Source of the DNA: Bacillota bacterium
GTDB lineage: Bacteria; Bacillota; Clostridia; Christensenellales; Aristaeellaceae
DNA: 64,000 bases
Direction of reading: 5' to 3'
Assembly (NCBI GenBank): GCA_023411375.1
Contig: JAEYOW010000015.1
Span: 1-64,000, forward strand
Numbering within the stretch: position 1 is the first letter of the stretch; every line of letters begins with the position of its first letter. Shown here in pieces: positions 16,220 to 25,694 of the stretch. The position numbers and the translations under genes were made by a program. The notes under the pieces were generated by a model. It was not told where the DNA came from. It worked only from the letters and a program-made list of their open reading frames with translations, and searched no databases.

Positions 16220-17086
16220 ATGCAAACCCTGAAGCGGCAAAATCACGCCTTTTTTTACACTGTGCCGGCGCTTTTGATGACGTTTGTTTTTTTCGTCGTC
16301 CCTCTGTGCTACCTGATCTTTGTATCGCTGTTTAAATGGAACGGCCTTGGCCCCATGGAGTTTACAGGGCTTGGCAACTACCGGTACATTTTCAAAAACC
16401 CAAACTTTCACAAAGCCTTTCGCGTCACGCTGACATGGCTTTTTTCGGCTCTGTTTCTGCACATCCCCTTCGGCCTGGTCCTTTCCCTCATGCTTAACCG
16501 CCGTCCGCGCGGATGGAAATTTTTGCGCGTGATGTACTTTATTCCAAACGTTATTTCCACCACGGCTGTTGCATTTATGTGGTATTTTATCTATCATGCG
16601 GATATGGGCCTGCTCAACGCCCTGCTCCGTGCAGTGGGCCTTGGCGGCCTTGCCAACACCTGGCTTGGCAACACGCAAACGGCCCTTTTCTGTAATCAGG
16701 TGCCGTTCATCCTCTATGTGGGGCTTACCAGCATCATCTTTCTCACGCAGCTTTCCACCATCCCGGCGGAATTGTACGAGGCCGCCGAGATCGACGGCGC
16801 CGACGGCCTGCGTAAGGACTGGTACGTATCGCTGCCGCTGCTCAAGCCCGCCCTTCTGACCAACGTGATGTTAAACGGCGCTTTCTGCCTGCGCACCTTT
16901 GAATACCCCTTCCTGATGACCTCCGGCGGCCCCAGCAACGCGACCACCAACCTCGCCCTGTACATCTACCGCGAAATGATGAGCGCCAACCGCTACGGCG
17001 TGTCCATGGCGGCCGGGCTTGTGACGATTCTGCTGGGCGTTATCCTGATGACCGTGGTTACCAGGTTGCAAAAGGAAAGGATGTGA
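16220..17086 (+). CDS. ABC-importer permease, MalF/LplB type
   Basis: 288 aa, six membrane helices, first at about 15-37. The EAA loop is ELYEAAEIDGADGLRKDWYV. AGGAGG precedes the ATG. It pairs with the next permease 7 nt downstream and with the binding protein before the spacer. The C-terminus keeps the usual GVSMAAGLVTILLGVILM helix. Confidence 0.9.
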   Translation: MQTLKRQNHAFFYTVPALLMTFVFFVVPLCYLIFVSLFKWNGLGPMEFTGLGNYRYIFKNPNFHKAFRVTLTWLFSALFLHIPFGLVLSLMLNRRPRGWKFLRVMYFIPNVISTTAVAFMWYFIYHADMGLLNALLRAVGLGGLANTWLGNTQTALFCNQVPFILYVGLTSIIFLTQLSTIPAELYEAAEIDGADGLRKDWYVSLPLLKPALLTNVMLNGAFCLRTFEYPFLMTSGGPSNATTNLALYIYREMMSANRYGVSMAAGLVTILLGVILMTVVTRLQKERM

Positions 17087-17093
17087 GCGCGCG

Positions 17094-17921
17094 ATGAAAG
17101 CCAAACTAACCCCGTCCAGAGCGCTGATGAACACGTTTTTGTGGTTGGTGCTCGTGGTGATGATCGTGCCCTTCCTGTGGCTCATCCTCTCCTCCTTCCG
17201 GCCCAATATGGACCTATTCAGCGAACCCTTCGGCATTCCCAAAACGCTCAGTCTGCAAAACTACGCGGCGGTGCTGGGCAGCCATCCCATGTTTTTGTAC
17301 CTGTTTAACACCGTATTTGTCACCGCCGTCGCGACGCTTTTGGACGTGGCGGTCGCCACCATGGCAGGCTACGGGCTGATGCACGTTTTTCGCGGCAAGG
17401 GCGCCGTTGGTTTCCTGCTTGCGCTGGGTCTTTTCATCCCCACTAACGCCTTTTTGGTGCCGTACTACATCATGGTTAACAAGATCGGCCTGTACGACAA
17501 CCTCTGGGGAATCGCGCTGGTATACGCGGGCGTTAACCTGCCCATCACGGTGATGGTGGTGCGCGGCTACATGGACACTTTGCCCCACGAGCTGATGGAG
17601 AGCGCGCACATCGATGGCGCGACCACTCTCCAAACGCTTTGGCGCATCATCCTGCCCGTCAGCGTGCCCGGCATTGTGACGGCATGCGTGTTCGTGGTTA
17701 TCCAATGCTGGAACGAGCTTCTTTTCGCCAATATTCTCAACCACAGCGACGTTTCCCGCACGCTTCAGGTGGCCATCCGCTCTTTTCTTACCACATTTGA
17801 GGCCAATTACGCCTACGCCTTCGCGGCCATGGTCATGGCCATCCTGCCGACCATCGTGGTTTATTCGCTACTGACCAATCAGATCATCGGCGGCATGACG
17901 GCGGGCGCCGTAAAGGGCTAA
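17094..17921 (+). CDS. ABC-importer permease, MalG/YtcP type
   Basis: 275 aa, six membrane helices. The EAA loop is ELMESAHIDGATTLQTLWRI. It begins 7 nt after the first permease stop and ends 21 nt before the response regulator, so transport and sensing genes form one operon. No ATPase is present in the cluster. Confidence 0.9.
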   Translation: MKAKLTPSRALMNTFLWLVLVVMIVPFLWLILSSFRPNMDLFSEPFGIPKTLSLQNYAAVLGSHPMFLYLFNTVFVTAVATLLDVAVATMAGYGLMHVFRGKGAVGFLLALGLFIPTNAFLVPYYIMVNKIGLYDNLWGIALVYAGVNLPITVMVVRGYMDTLPHELMESAHIDGATTLQTLWRIILPVSVPGIVTACVFVVIQCWNELLFANILNHSDVSRTLQVAIRSFLTTFEANYAYAFAAMVMAILPTIVVYSLLTNQIIGGMTAGAVKG

Positions 17922-17942
17922 ATCAGCAAAGGAGTGCTATGC

Positions 17943-19472
17943 TTGCGCGTATTGATCGTTGAGGACGAGGCGCTCATCCGGGAAGGTCTTTTGTCCATGG
18001 TGGACTGGGCGGCCGAGGGCTTTTCGGAGGTGGTCGGATGCGAAAGCGCCGTCGACGCGCTGGACATTCTGGCGGACCGTGGCGCGGACCTTGTGATTAC
18101 CGACCTGTTCATGCAGTCGCTGTCCGGCCTGGAAATGATCGAGATGGCGCGCGGCATGGAAATTGATACGCATTTTGTGATTCTGACCGGGCACGGGCTG
18201 TTTGAATATGCTCAAAAGGCGGTGGAGCTTGGCGTCAGGCGCTTTCTGACCAAGCCCATTCAGCCGGCGGAGCTGCTTTCGTTGTTGCGCGAGATGCGCG
18301 CCGATATTCTGGAGCAGCGCCGCATTGAGCAGTCCGTCGCGGAAACGCGGGAAAAGCTGCTCGAATACTACCCGGTGGTCTGCCGGCAGTTCTGGCAAAC
18401 GCTTGTGAGCGCCAACGCCCCCGGCGAGCGGGAGGCGCTCAGGCAGGCGGCGCTGTATGACGTTAAAACTCCGAAGGGCGCCTTGCAGTGCGTTGCCGCC
18501 GGCGTATTGGAAACCGATCTGACGCTTACACGCAGGCTTGAACTTCAGCAGGCGCTCGAGGAGCTTTTCCGCGAGCGGCTCGTCTGCCTGCTGGACCAGG
18601 GGCCCCATCTGCTGATCATCCTTTCTTCCCCGGTTCCGCCGGGCGAATTGCAAGCGATTCCCGCCATACTGCGCGCCAACCTCTCAACGGCGGTCTGGCT
18701 TGGCGTGGGACAGGCGCGCGAGGGCCTGGGCAGGCTGCACCTTACCGCCAGGGAGGCCGTCGAGGCGCTCAAGGCCGTCATCGGGCTTGGAGAAAGCGCC
18801 GTTTCCTACTATCAGGACTTAAAAAGCGTCAAGGGCGAGGAGGCCGTATATCCATCCGCGCAGGAGGAAGCCGTGCTGGAAACCCTGCGCTACCGCGACT
18901 CGCCGGATTTGGAGGCGCTGGGCTGTTTTCTGGACGCGGTTTACGAGTGCCCGGCCTCCGATCGCAGCCTGATGCTGCTGCGCTTTCAGGTGGCGCTGTA
19001 CCGGCTGGCTGAAAGCTGCGGCGCGACCGAGCTTCCGCCCTTTGAGCCGGAGCTGCGCACCGAAAGCCTACCCGAGGCCAGGCAGCGCCTGGAGGCGCTG
19101 GTTACCGAAATCGCGCGGCAGAAGTCCGGCATGCAGCAAAAAGCCATGACCCGCATTGTGGAGGACGCCAAGCGCATTATCGAGGAAAACTACGGCGACC
19201 CGGACCTAAACGTATCGGGCATCGCGCGGCAGCTCTACGTATCGCCGCAGTACCTGTCGCGGCTGTTTCGCGCGGTTTCGGGCGACACATGCATGGATTA
19301 CCTCACCACGGTGCGCATGAACGCGGCCCGCGAGCTTCTGCGCGGCTCCAGCGTTAAAAGCTACGAAATCGCGCTGAAGGTGGGCTACAACCATCCCAAC
19401 TATTTCAGCGCCCTGTTTAAAAAGCATGTGGGTATGACTCCCAAGCAATACCGATTGGAGAAGGAACCGTGA
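17943..19472 (+). CDS. YesN-type response regulator (REC plus AraC helix-turn-helix)
   Basis: 509 aa. The receiver domain covers 1-120 with acidic pocket E7/D8, phosphoacceptor D54 (LVITDLF) and K104 (FLTKP). A long middle region of about 270 residues follows. The C-terminal 100 residues hold two AraC-type HTH motifs (NVSGIARQLYVSPQYLSRLF and YEIALKVGYNHPNYFSALF). The start is TTG 17943, 8 nt after AAAGGAG; the GTG at 17934 overlaps that site and is unlikely. Partner of the histidine kinase that overlaps its stop. It probably activates the importer and hydrolase genes around it. Confidence 0.9.
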   Translation: MRVLIVEDEALIREGLLSMVDWAAEGFSEVVGCESAVDALDILADRGADLVITDLFMQSLSGLEMIEMARGMEIDTHFVILTGHGLFEYAQKAVELGVRRFLTKPIQPAELLSLLREMRADILEQRRIEQSVAETREKLLEYYPVVCRQFWQTLVSANAPGEREALRQAALYDVKTPKGALQCVAAGVLETDLTLTRRLELQQALEELFRERLVCLLDQGPHLLIILSSPVPPGELQAIPAILRANLSTAVWLGVGQAREGLGRLHLTAREAVEALKAVIGLGESAVSYYQDLKSVKGEEAVYPSAQEEAVLETLRYRDSPDLEALGCFLDAVYECPASDRSLMLLRFQVALYRLAESCGATELPPFEPELRTESLPEARQRLEALVTEIARQKSGMQQKAMTRIVEDAKRIIEENYGDPDLNVSGIARQLYVSPQYLSRLFRAVSGDTCMDYLTTVRMNAARELLRGSSVKSYEIALKVGYNHPNYFSALFKKHVGMTPKQYRLEKEP

Positions 19473-21172
19473 ACAGAAAGGGCGGATGGAAACAGCTTTT
19501 ATCCTTCAAGCTGCTGAAAAACCAGATCATCCTGTGGTTTGTAACGGTAATTGTGCTGCTGCTGAGCACCGTGGCGGGCTTTACGGTGCTGACCCTGCGT
19601 CCCTATCTGTACGATACGCACATCAGCCATCTGCAAAAGACCGCCGAGCTGCTAAGCTGGGAGCTTGCCAACCAGCGCGAAAAGCTGCAATCCTATTCCG
19701 TCAACATTCTGGCGGACGCGACGGTTCAGTCCTTTCTGCTGGGCGGGCTTGAGGACACGTCGGATATCTCCAACCGCCTTCGCCTTCTGATGATGCGCTA
19801 CACGGAGTATGACCGCAGCATTCAGGGGCTTTATCTGGTGGATGGGGAGCAAAACCTGTACGGCAATAACGTCACCCGTTCCGTAAGCGCCTTTGTGGAC
19901 CGCACGCTGGACGCCGCGTACCACTCTTCCGGCGGCGCGCTCTGGTCAACGGATTATCCGGGCGAAACGGTGGTGATGTACCGCGTCATTCATGACACGA
20001 CGCTCGACCTCAACCATAAGATCGGAGCGCTGTACATGCTGGTGGATAAGCGCAGCTTTACCGACGTGTGCGCGCGCTTTCTGGACAGCGGGCTTAACTA
20101 CCGGCTGGAGAATGACGCCGGGACGCTCGTGCTGGGCGACGCGCCCCCGGCGCCGGAGCAGGCGGACCGCTTTTTTACTTGTACGGCGGCGGCGGAAGGC
20201 TGGACGCTGTCGGCCTGGATGGACAGGGACGAGGTTTACGCGCCCGCCAACAGCATCCTGAACCTTGTGATGTACTGCCTGATCGCCACGCTGCTGGTCG
20301 GCGTGGGGTTGACGGTTTTCATCTCCGGCAGGTTGACAAAGCCGCTCCGGGAGCTGCGCCACGCCATGGTGCGCGCGGGCGGCGGCGACCTGGACGCCAA
20401 CGTGAGCGTCCGGCGCGAGGACGAAATCGCGCGTCTGGCGCGCACCTATAACCGCATGCTGTCCGACACCAAGGAGTTTATCCGTCAAAACGAGGAAAAC
20501 CAGCGCCGCCAGAAGGCGCTGGAGCTTAAGACCCTTCAGTACCAGATCAATCCGCATTTTTTGTACAATACGCTGGACAGCATTTACATGATGGCGCGTA
20601 AGAGCGGCAACGAAGAAATCGGCGAGCTGGTCGTTTCCCTCTCCACGCTGTTTCGGCTCAGCCTCGCGCACGGACAGGATATCGTCACGCTGGAGCACGA
20701 GCTCAAATACGTCTCGTGTTATCTGCAAATTCAACGCATCCGCTTTCCCAGCGAATTTAGCTGGCGCATCGACGCGCCTGACGAGTTGCTTAGCTGCCGG
20801 GTGCTTAAATTTATGCTCCAGCCGCTGGTGGAAAACAGCCTCAACCATGGCCTGCGCAGCAGTCCGGATGGCGGCGGGCTGGTGGTAAGCGCGCGACGGG
20901 AGAAAAGCGACCTTGTTCTGCGCGTGAGCGATAACGGAAGCGGCATGACCGTTCAGCAGCTTGAAAGCCTAGTCGCCCACATTAACCGTACGGATATCGA
21001 GGAAAGCAAGGACCCCTTCGCCGGCGGCGTGGGCGTGCGCAACGTTCATCAGCGCCTGCTGCTGTGCTACGGCCGGGGGCTGGAAATCCAGAGCGACTGG
21101 GAGGAGGGCACGGTAGTGACCATCCGCATCCCATATGAACAAACGCAGCAAAACAGGGAGGAATCACAATGA
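19469..21172 (+). CDS. YesM-type sensor histidine kinase
   Basis: 567 aa. Two membrane helices (about 20-42 and 262-285) enclose an extracellular sensor domain. A HAMP linker (286-340) precedes a His_kinase/HATPase pair. The phosphoacceptor is H363 in QINPHFLYNTLD, and the ATP site shows ENSLNHGL, VSDNGSGM and GVGVRNVHQRL. GTG 19469 overlaps the TGA of the regulator gene, so translation is coupled. The ligand should be a sugar or oligosaccharide, or the loaded binding protein; which one cannot be told. Confidence 0.92.
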   Translation: MNRKGGWKQLLSFKLLKNQIILWFVTVIVLLLSTVAGFTVLTLRPYLYDTHISHLQKTAELLSWELANQREKLQSYSVNILADATVQSFLLGGLEDTSDISNRLRLLMMRYTEYDRSIQGLYLVDGEQNLYGNNVTRSVSAFVDRTLDAAYHSSGGALWSTDYPGETVVMYRVIHDTTLDLNHKIGALYMLVDKRSFTDVCARFLDSGLNYRLENDAGTLVLGDAPPAPEQADRFFTCTAAAEGWTLSAWMDRDEVYAPANSILNLVMYCLIATLLVGVGLTVFISGRLTKPLRELRHAMVRAGGGDLDANVSVRREDEIARLARTYNRMLSDTKEFIRQNEENQRRQKALELKTLQYQINPHFLYNTLDSIYMMARKSGNEEIGELVVSLSTLFRLSLAHGQDIVTLEHELKYVSCYLQIQRIRFPSEFSWRIDAPDELLSCRVLKFMLQPLVENSLNHGLRSSPDGGGLVVSARREKSDLVLRVSDNGSGMTVQQLESLVAHINRTDIEESKDPFAGGVGVRNVHQRLLLCYGRGLEIQSDWEEGTVVTIRIPYEQTQQNREESQ

Positions 21173-23091
21173 GCGGCTATTATGTACCCGCGGCGGGACA
21201 GGCGCGCATCACAGGCGGCTTTTTTAAACACTATATGGATATCATGGCGCATAAGGCCCTGCCCTACCAGTGGCGGGTGCTTAACGGTGAGCTTGGCAAG
21301 AATCCGACCGCGCAAAACTTCCGCATTGCGGCCGGCGAAGCGACCGGCACATTTTCCGGCGTGCCCTATCAGGATACCGACCTTGCCAAGTGGCTGGATG
21401 CCGCCGGCTGCGCGCTGGCGGTTGAACGCACGGTAGAGCTTGAGCAAACCGCCGATCAGATGATCGCGACCATTGTTAAGGCGCAGGACCAGGACGGCTA
21501 TTTAGACACCTATTACCAGCTCGTCTGCCCCGGGGAAAAATGGACGGACCCCGAATCGCACGAGCTGTACTGCTTCGGGCACATGATCGAGGCGGGCGTG
21601 AGCTATTTCGAGGGCACGGGAAAACGGGCGCTTCTGGACGTGGCCTGCCGGCTGGCCGATCACGTAGGGCGGGTATTCGGGCCGGACGGCGGGAGGCTTC
21701 CCGGCTACCGTGGGCATGAGATTATCGAAATGGCGCTCATGCGCCTCGCGGACGCGACGGGACGCGCCGCCTACCGGGAGCAGGCCGCCTGGTTCGTCCA
21801 TGCCCGCCGCGAGCATCCCGACGCCTTTTACCGCGACAGCCGCAAGGAGGGCAATCCGCTGGATTACGGCTGCTGGGGCTGGGGCGACCCCGAGCGCGAA
21901 CTGCTGAGCAGCGAGCACGTTACCGGCCATGCGGTACGCGCGATGTATCTGTACGCGGGCATGGCCGACGTTGCCCGCGAAACCGGCGACGAAGCATTGC
22001 GCGCCCATTGCGACAGGCTTTTTCACGACGTTACCGATAGCCAGATGTACGTGACGGGCGGCATCGGAACAACCTCCGTCCTGGAGGCGTACACCTATCC
22101 CTACGACCTGCCCAACGACACCATGTACGCTGAAACCTGCGCTTCCATCGGCCTTTGCTTCTTCGGCCAGCGGCTGTTGCGCATGCGCACCGCCGGCGCA
22201 TACGCCGACGCTATGGAGCGCTGTCTCTACAACATCCTGCCCGCGGCCGTTGCGCAGGATGGCGAGCATTATTTTTATGTTAACCCGCTGGAAGTGGATG
22301 CCGAGGCTTGCCGCAGAAACCCGCTCAAAACCCATGTCAAGCCGGTGCGGCAGGCATGGTATGAATGCGCCTGCTGCCCGCCCAACCTGGCCCGGCTGTT
22401 TTTGAGCCTGCCGCGCTACCTCTACACAATGCAACCCGACCGGCTGAACGTGCATCTGTACGCGCCGGGCGACGCCGCCCTGACGCTTTGCGGGCAGGAG
22501 GTGCTTGTGGAACAGCAAACGGATTATCCCTTTGACGGCGACGTGCGCATTCGCGTGCGCTGTAGCTCGCCCTGCGTGGGCGCGGTCGCGCTTCGCATTC
22601 CAGACTGGTGCGAAGAATTCACCCTGAGCCTGAACGGCGTGGAGCAGCCCGCCGCCCCGCTCGAAAACGGCTATCTAGTTCTTACGCGCGACTGGCAGGG
22701 AGAGACCGAAATCCGGCTGTGCCTGGATATCCGTTCCGAATGGATACAGGCCAATATTCGCGTGCGGGAGGATGGCGGAAAGGCCGCTCTGCGGCGCGGC
22801 CCCATGATTTACTGCGTGGAGGAAACGGACAACGGCCCGCTTTTGAGCGATCTTGCCGCCGACACGGGCGCGCCCATCGCGGAATGCGAAAACCGCGACG
22901 TTGCGGGTTTCGGCCCTTATCCCGCGCTCGTCACCTCCGGCACGCGCTCCGGCTCCGAAATAAGGAGGGAGCAGCGCCTGTATTTTCCCCTGCGCCGCAG
23001 ACGCGCACCCGTCACCCTCACCGCGGTCCCCTACTGCCTGTGGGGCGAACGCGTCCCAGGCGAGATGCGCGTGTGGGTGCGCGAGGGGTAA
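21169..23091 (+). CDS. GH127 beta-L-arabinofuranosidase-like glycoside hydrolase
   Basis: 640 aa, no signal peptide, so cytoplasmic. It fits GH127 of the HypBA1 type, which releases beta-L-arabinofuranose. Residues equivalent to HypBA1 E322, E338, C340, C417 and C418 appear as E306 (VLEAYTY), E322 and C324 (AETCAS), and C402/C403 (YECACCPP). The spacings are almost identical, and in the family these form the zinc-bound cysteine nucleophile site. The ATG overlaps the TGA of the kinase gene. Together with the GH43 gene it would finish degradation of imported arabinosides. Confidence 0.9.
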   Translation: MSGYYVPAAGQARITGGFFKHYMDIMAHKALPYQWRVLNGELGKNPTAQNFRIAAGEATGTFSGVPYQDTDLAKWLDAAGCALAVERTVELEQTADQMIATIVKAQDQDGYLDTYYQLVCPGEKWTDPESHELYCFGHMIEAGVSYFEGTGKRALLDVACRLADHVGRVFGPDGGRLPGYRGHEIIEMALMRLADATGRAAYREQAAWFVHARREHPDAFYRDSRKEGNPLDYGCWGWGDPERELLSSEHVTGHAVRAMYLYAGMADVARETGDEALRAHCDRLFHDVTDSQMYVTGGIGTTSVLEAYTYPYDLPNDTMYAETCASIGLCFFGQRLLRMRTAGAYADAMERCLYNILPAAVAQDGEHYFYVNPLEVDAEACRRNPLKTHVKPVRQAWYECACCPPNLARLFLSLPRYLYTMQPDRLNVHLYAPGDAALTLCGQEVLVEQQTDYPFDGDVRIRVRCSSPCVGAVALRIPDWCEEFTLSLNGVEQPAAPLENGYLVLTRDWQGETEIRLCLDIRSEWIQANIRVREDGGKAALRRGPMIYCVEETDNGPLLSDLAADTGAPIAECENRDVAGFGPYPALVTSGTRSGSEIRREQRLYFPLRRRRAPVTLTAVPYCLWGERVPGEMRVWVREG

Positions 23092-23151
23092 ATACGGAGC
23101 GGGGCATCACCCCTATGACCCAGATAAAAGCTTAGCCATCGACCCATTTTT

Positions 23152-23171
23152 GACCGGGTCATGGCCCGGTC
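23152..23171 (+). other. Short intergenic hairpin between GH127 and GH43 genes
   Basis: GACCGGG and CCCGGTC enclose a 6 nt loop, with no T-run, so termination is unlikely. The GH43 start is 44 nt further on. Confidence 0.45.
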
Positions 23172-23214
23172 ATGGGAACATCAGCAATGCTTTTGATTAC
23201 GGAAGGATGATTTC

Positions 23215-24144
23215 ATGAAAAAATATTCGCCGCCGCTGATTCTCCAGCGCGCCGACCCCTGTATCCTGCTGGGGGAGGATGGATTTTACTATTTCACCGC
23301 CTCCGTGCCGGAATTTGACCGCATCGAGCTTCGGCGTGCCGAAACCGTCGAGGGGCTTGCGCATGCACAGCCCGCCGTGATATGGCGAAAGCATGAAAGC
23401 GGCCCCATGAGCCGTTACATCTGGGCCCCGGAAATTCACCGCATCGGCGGGGAATGGGTCGTTTATTTCGCCGCCACCGGGCATGAGCCGGATGGGAACG
23501 GCGTGTTCGACCACCGGATTTTCGCGCTTTCCAATTCGTCTGAAAACCCCATGGAAGGGAGCTTTATGGAGCGCGGTCAAATCGACACCGGCATGGAAAG
23601 CTTCTGTCTGGACGCCAGCAGTTTTACCTGCGGCGGCAAGCGTTATTTCGTCTGGGCGCAGCGCGATTATGCCATCCCCGGCAACAGCAACCTGTATATT
23701 GCCGAAATGCTGTCCGCGACGAAGCTCCGGCTTCCCGCCGTGTTGCTGTCCAAGCCTGAATTTGACTGGGAATGCCAGGGTTTTCTGGTCAACGAGGGGC
23801 CGTCCGTGCTCCGGCACGGCGGCAGGCTGTACCTGACCTATTCCGGCAGCGCGACGGACGAGCGCTATGCCATGGGTATGTTGGAAGCCGACGAAAGCGC
23901 CGACCTGTTAAACCCTCAAAGCTGGACAAAGCGCGTACAGCCCGTTATGGTTACAGACGAGGCGCGCGGCATCTACGGCCCTGGGCATAACAGCTTCACC
24001 ACGGACAGGGACGGTCGTGACCTGCTGGTATTCCACGCACGTCCCTATCCCGGCTTTCAGGGCTCGCCCCTGAGCGACCCCAACCGGAATACCTATGTGT
24101 GGCCCGTTGAATATGGGATCGATGGAAGGCCGACGTTTGGTTGA
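23215..24144 (+). CDS. GH43 glycoside hydrolase (alpha-L-arabinofuranosidase or xylosidase type)
   Basis: 309 aa, a single five-bladed propeller domain without signal peptide. Likely catalytic residues are the base D14 (RADPCIL), the pKa-modulating D133 (CLDASSF) and the acid E194 (VNEGPSV), in the usual order for GH43. Together with GH127, a sugar importer and a YesMN pair it suggests use of L-arabinose-containing oligosaccharides. Substrate specificity inside GH43 is not readable by eye. A strong terminator ends the operon. Confidence 0.85.
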   Translation: MKKYSPPLILQRADPCILLGEDGFYYFTASVPEFDRIELRRAETVEGLAHAQPAVIWRKHESGPMSRYIWAPEIHRIGGEWVVYFAATGHEPDGNGVFDHRIFALSNSSENPMEGSFMERGQIDTGMESFCLDASSFTCGGKRYFVWAQRDYAIPGNSNLYIAEMLSATKLRLPAVLLSKPEFDWECQGFLVNEGPSVLRHGGRLYLTYSGSATDERYAMGMLEADESADLLNPQSWTKRVQPVMVTDEARGIYGPGHNSFTTDRDGRDLLVFHARPYPGFQGSPLSDPNRNTYVWPVEYGIDGRPTFG

Positions 24145-24201
24145 AAATGCCGAGCTTTCATCCGGCCTACCCGCCCGCCGTTTTCTCTCTCCGCATACCA
24201 A

Positions 24202-24245
24202 GCCAAAAAAGCACGGAACGCCGATACGTTCCGTGCTTTTTTGGC
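24202..24245. terminator. Bidirectional terminator
   Basis: A perfect 18 bp stem (GCCAAAAAAGCACGGAAC with its complement) around an 8 nt loop, with A6/T6 runs inside the stem ends. It separates the convergent GH43 and mnmE genes. Confidence 0.92.
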
Positions 24246-24257
24246 CTGCGAATCCGT

Positions 24258-25607
24258 TTACTTTCCCACACAAAACCGGGAAAAGATATCGTCCAGCAGC
24301 TTTTCATCAACGCTTTCGCCCGTAATGCGTCCAAGCAGATAAAGCGCCTCATGCATATCCACCGCAGCCAGGTCCAGCGGCGCGCCGCTTTGGAGCGCCG
24401 CGCGCGCCTGTTCAAGCCTGCCTGTTGCCTCCCGGGCGACGCTCATATGGCGCTCATGCGTGAGTAAAAGCTGCTGTGGCGTTTTTAAAAACCCGCGCAA
24501 ATACGCCCTCACCCCATCCAACCCCGAAAGCGTCCTGGCCGAGATACGCAGCACCGGCCTGTGCGCGGTCAGGCCCTCCGCCTCCCGCACGCTAAGCCGC
24601 TCGCCCGCGTCCTCCTTGTTCAGCAGTACCGCGCAGGGACAGGGCATGTCCATTCCAAGCAGTTCAAGCTCATCCTTTGACAGGCCGGAGGACGCGTCCA
24701 CCAGCAGCAGCGCGGCGTCCGCCTGCTTAAGCGCCGCGCGCGCGCGCTCCATACCGATGCGCTCTACCTCGTCGCCGCTCTGGCGCAGGCCCGCCGTATC
24801 CAACAGCATCACCCGCGCGCCATCCAGCGTAAAGCTGCCCTCCAGCACGTCCCGCGTAGTGCCGGGAATACTGGTCACAATGGCGCGTTCCTCGCCCAGC
24901 AGCGCGTTAAACAGCGTGCTTTTTCCAGCGTTGGGCCTGCCGCACAGCGCAACGCGCAGCCCTTCGCGCACGATGCGCGCACCGCGCTCGTCAACCGCGT
25001 CCGCAAGCCTTCCGATAAGGCGTTCAAGCCCGATTAGCAGCCCCGAAAGCGCCTCCTCCTCCCCAATTTCATCGGGGTAGTCGATATGCGCCTCCAGCCC
25101 TGCCAAAAGGCCCGTCAGCTCTTTCTGCGCTTCGCGTATAAACTGGCTTTGCCCACCCGCGAGCTGTTTTTCCTCGGCCCGGAGCGCCGCCGCCGACTGC
25201 GCGGCGATCACGCCCATCACCGCCTCGGCCTGCATTAAGTCGAGACGCCCGTTCATAAAAGCGCGGCGCGTAAACTCCCCCGCCGCCGCCGGGCGGGCGC
25301 CCAGGCGCACCAGCAGCTTAAGCGTAAGCGCCGCCGCGACGCTCCCGCCATGGGTATGAATTTCACACACATCCTCGCGGGTATAGCTATTGGGCGCGTA
25401 CATCGCCACGCCCATGGCCTCGTCGATCACCTCGCCGCCGTCCAGCACACGGCCCGCCATCAGCCGGTGGCTTTCGAAAGGGGGCTTTCGCTTAAATGGT
25501 ATAAATACTTGCTCAAACAGCCTGACGGCGCTTTCGCCGCTGATGCGCACAATCGCGATACCGCCCTCTCCCGCCGCCGTGGCGACGCCCACGATGGTAT
25601 CCTCCAT
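24258..25607 (-). CDS. mnmE: tRNA modification GTPase MnmE (TrmE)
   Basis: 449 aa. With MnmG it makes the (carboxymethyl)aminomethyl group at uridine 34 of tRNAs. The N-terminal folate-binding domain starts TIVGVATAAGEGGIAIVRIS. The G domain has GRPNAGKSTLFNALLGEE, IPGTTRD, DTAGLR and LNKED. The C-terminus ends in FCVGK, the conserved Cys-x-Gly-Lys tail. MnmG is not in the window. It is divergent from addB across 87 bp. Confidence 0.96.
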   Translation of the reverse strand: MEDTIVGVATAAGEGGIAIVRISGESAVRLFEQVFIPFKRKPPFESHRLMAGRVLDGGEVIDEAMGVAMYAPNSYTREDVCEIHTHGGSVAAALTLKLLVRLGARPAAAGEFTRRAFMNGRLDLMQAEAVMGVIAAQSAAALRAEEKQLAGGQSQFIREAQKELTGLLAGLEAHIDYPDEIGEEEALSGLLIGLERLIGRLADAVDERGARIVREGLRVALCGRPNAGKSTLFNALLGEERAIVTSIPGTTRDVLEGSFTLDGARVMLLDTAGLRQSGDEVERIGMERARAALKQADAALLLVDASSGLSKDELELLGMDMPCPCAVLLNKEDAGERLSVREAEGLTAHRPVLRISARTLSGLDGVRAYLRGFLKTPQQLLLTHERHMSVAREATGRLEQARAALQSGAPLDLAAVDMHEALYLLGRITGESVDEKLLDDIFSRFCVGK

Positions 25608-25694
25608 GCCGTTACTTCCTCCCTTGCGGTTTCACGCTTTTATGATATCATGTTCTTATGCCATTTACCATACTTCCTTGAAGGAGGCCGCCCA

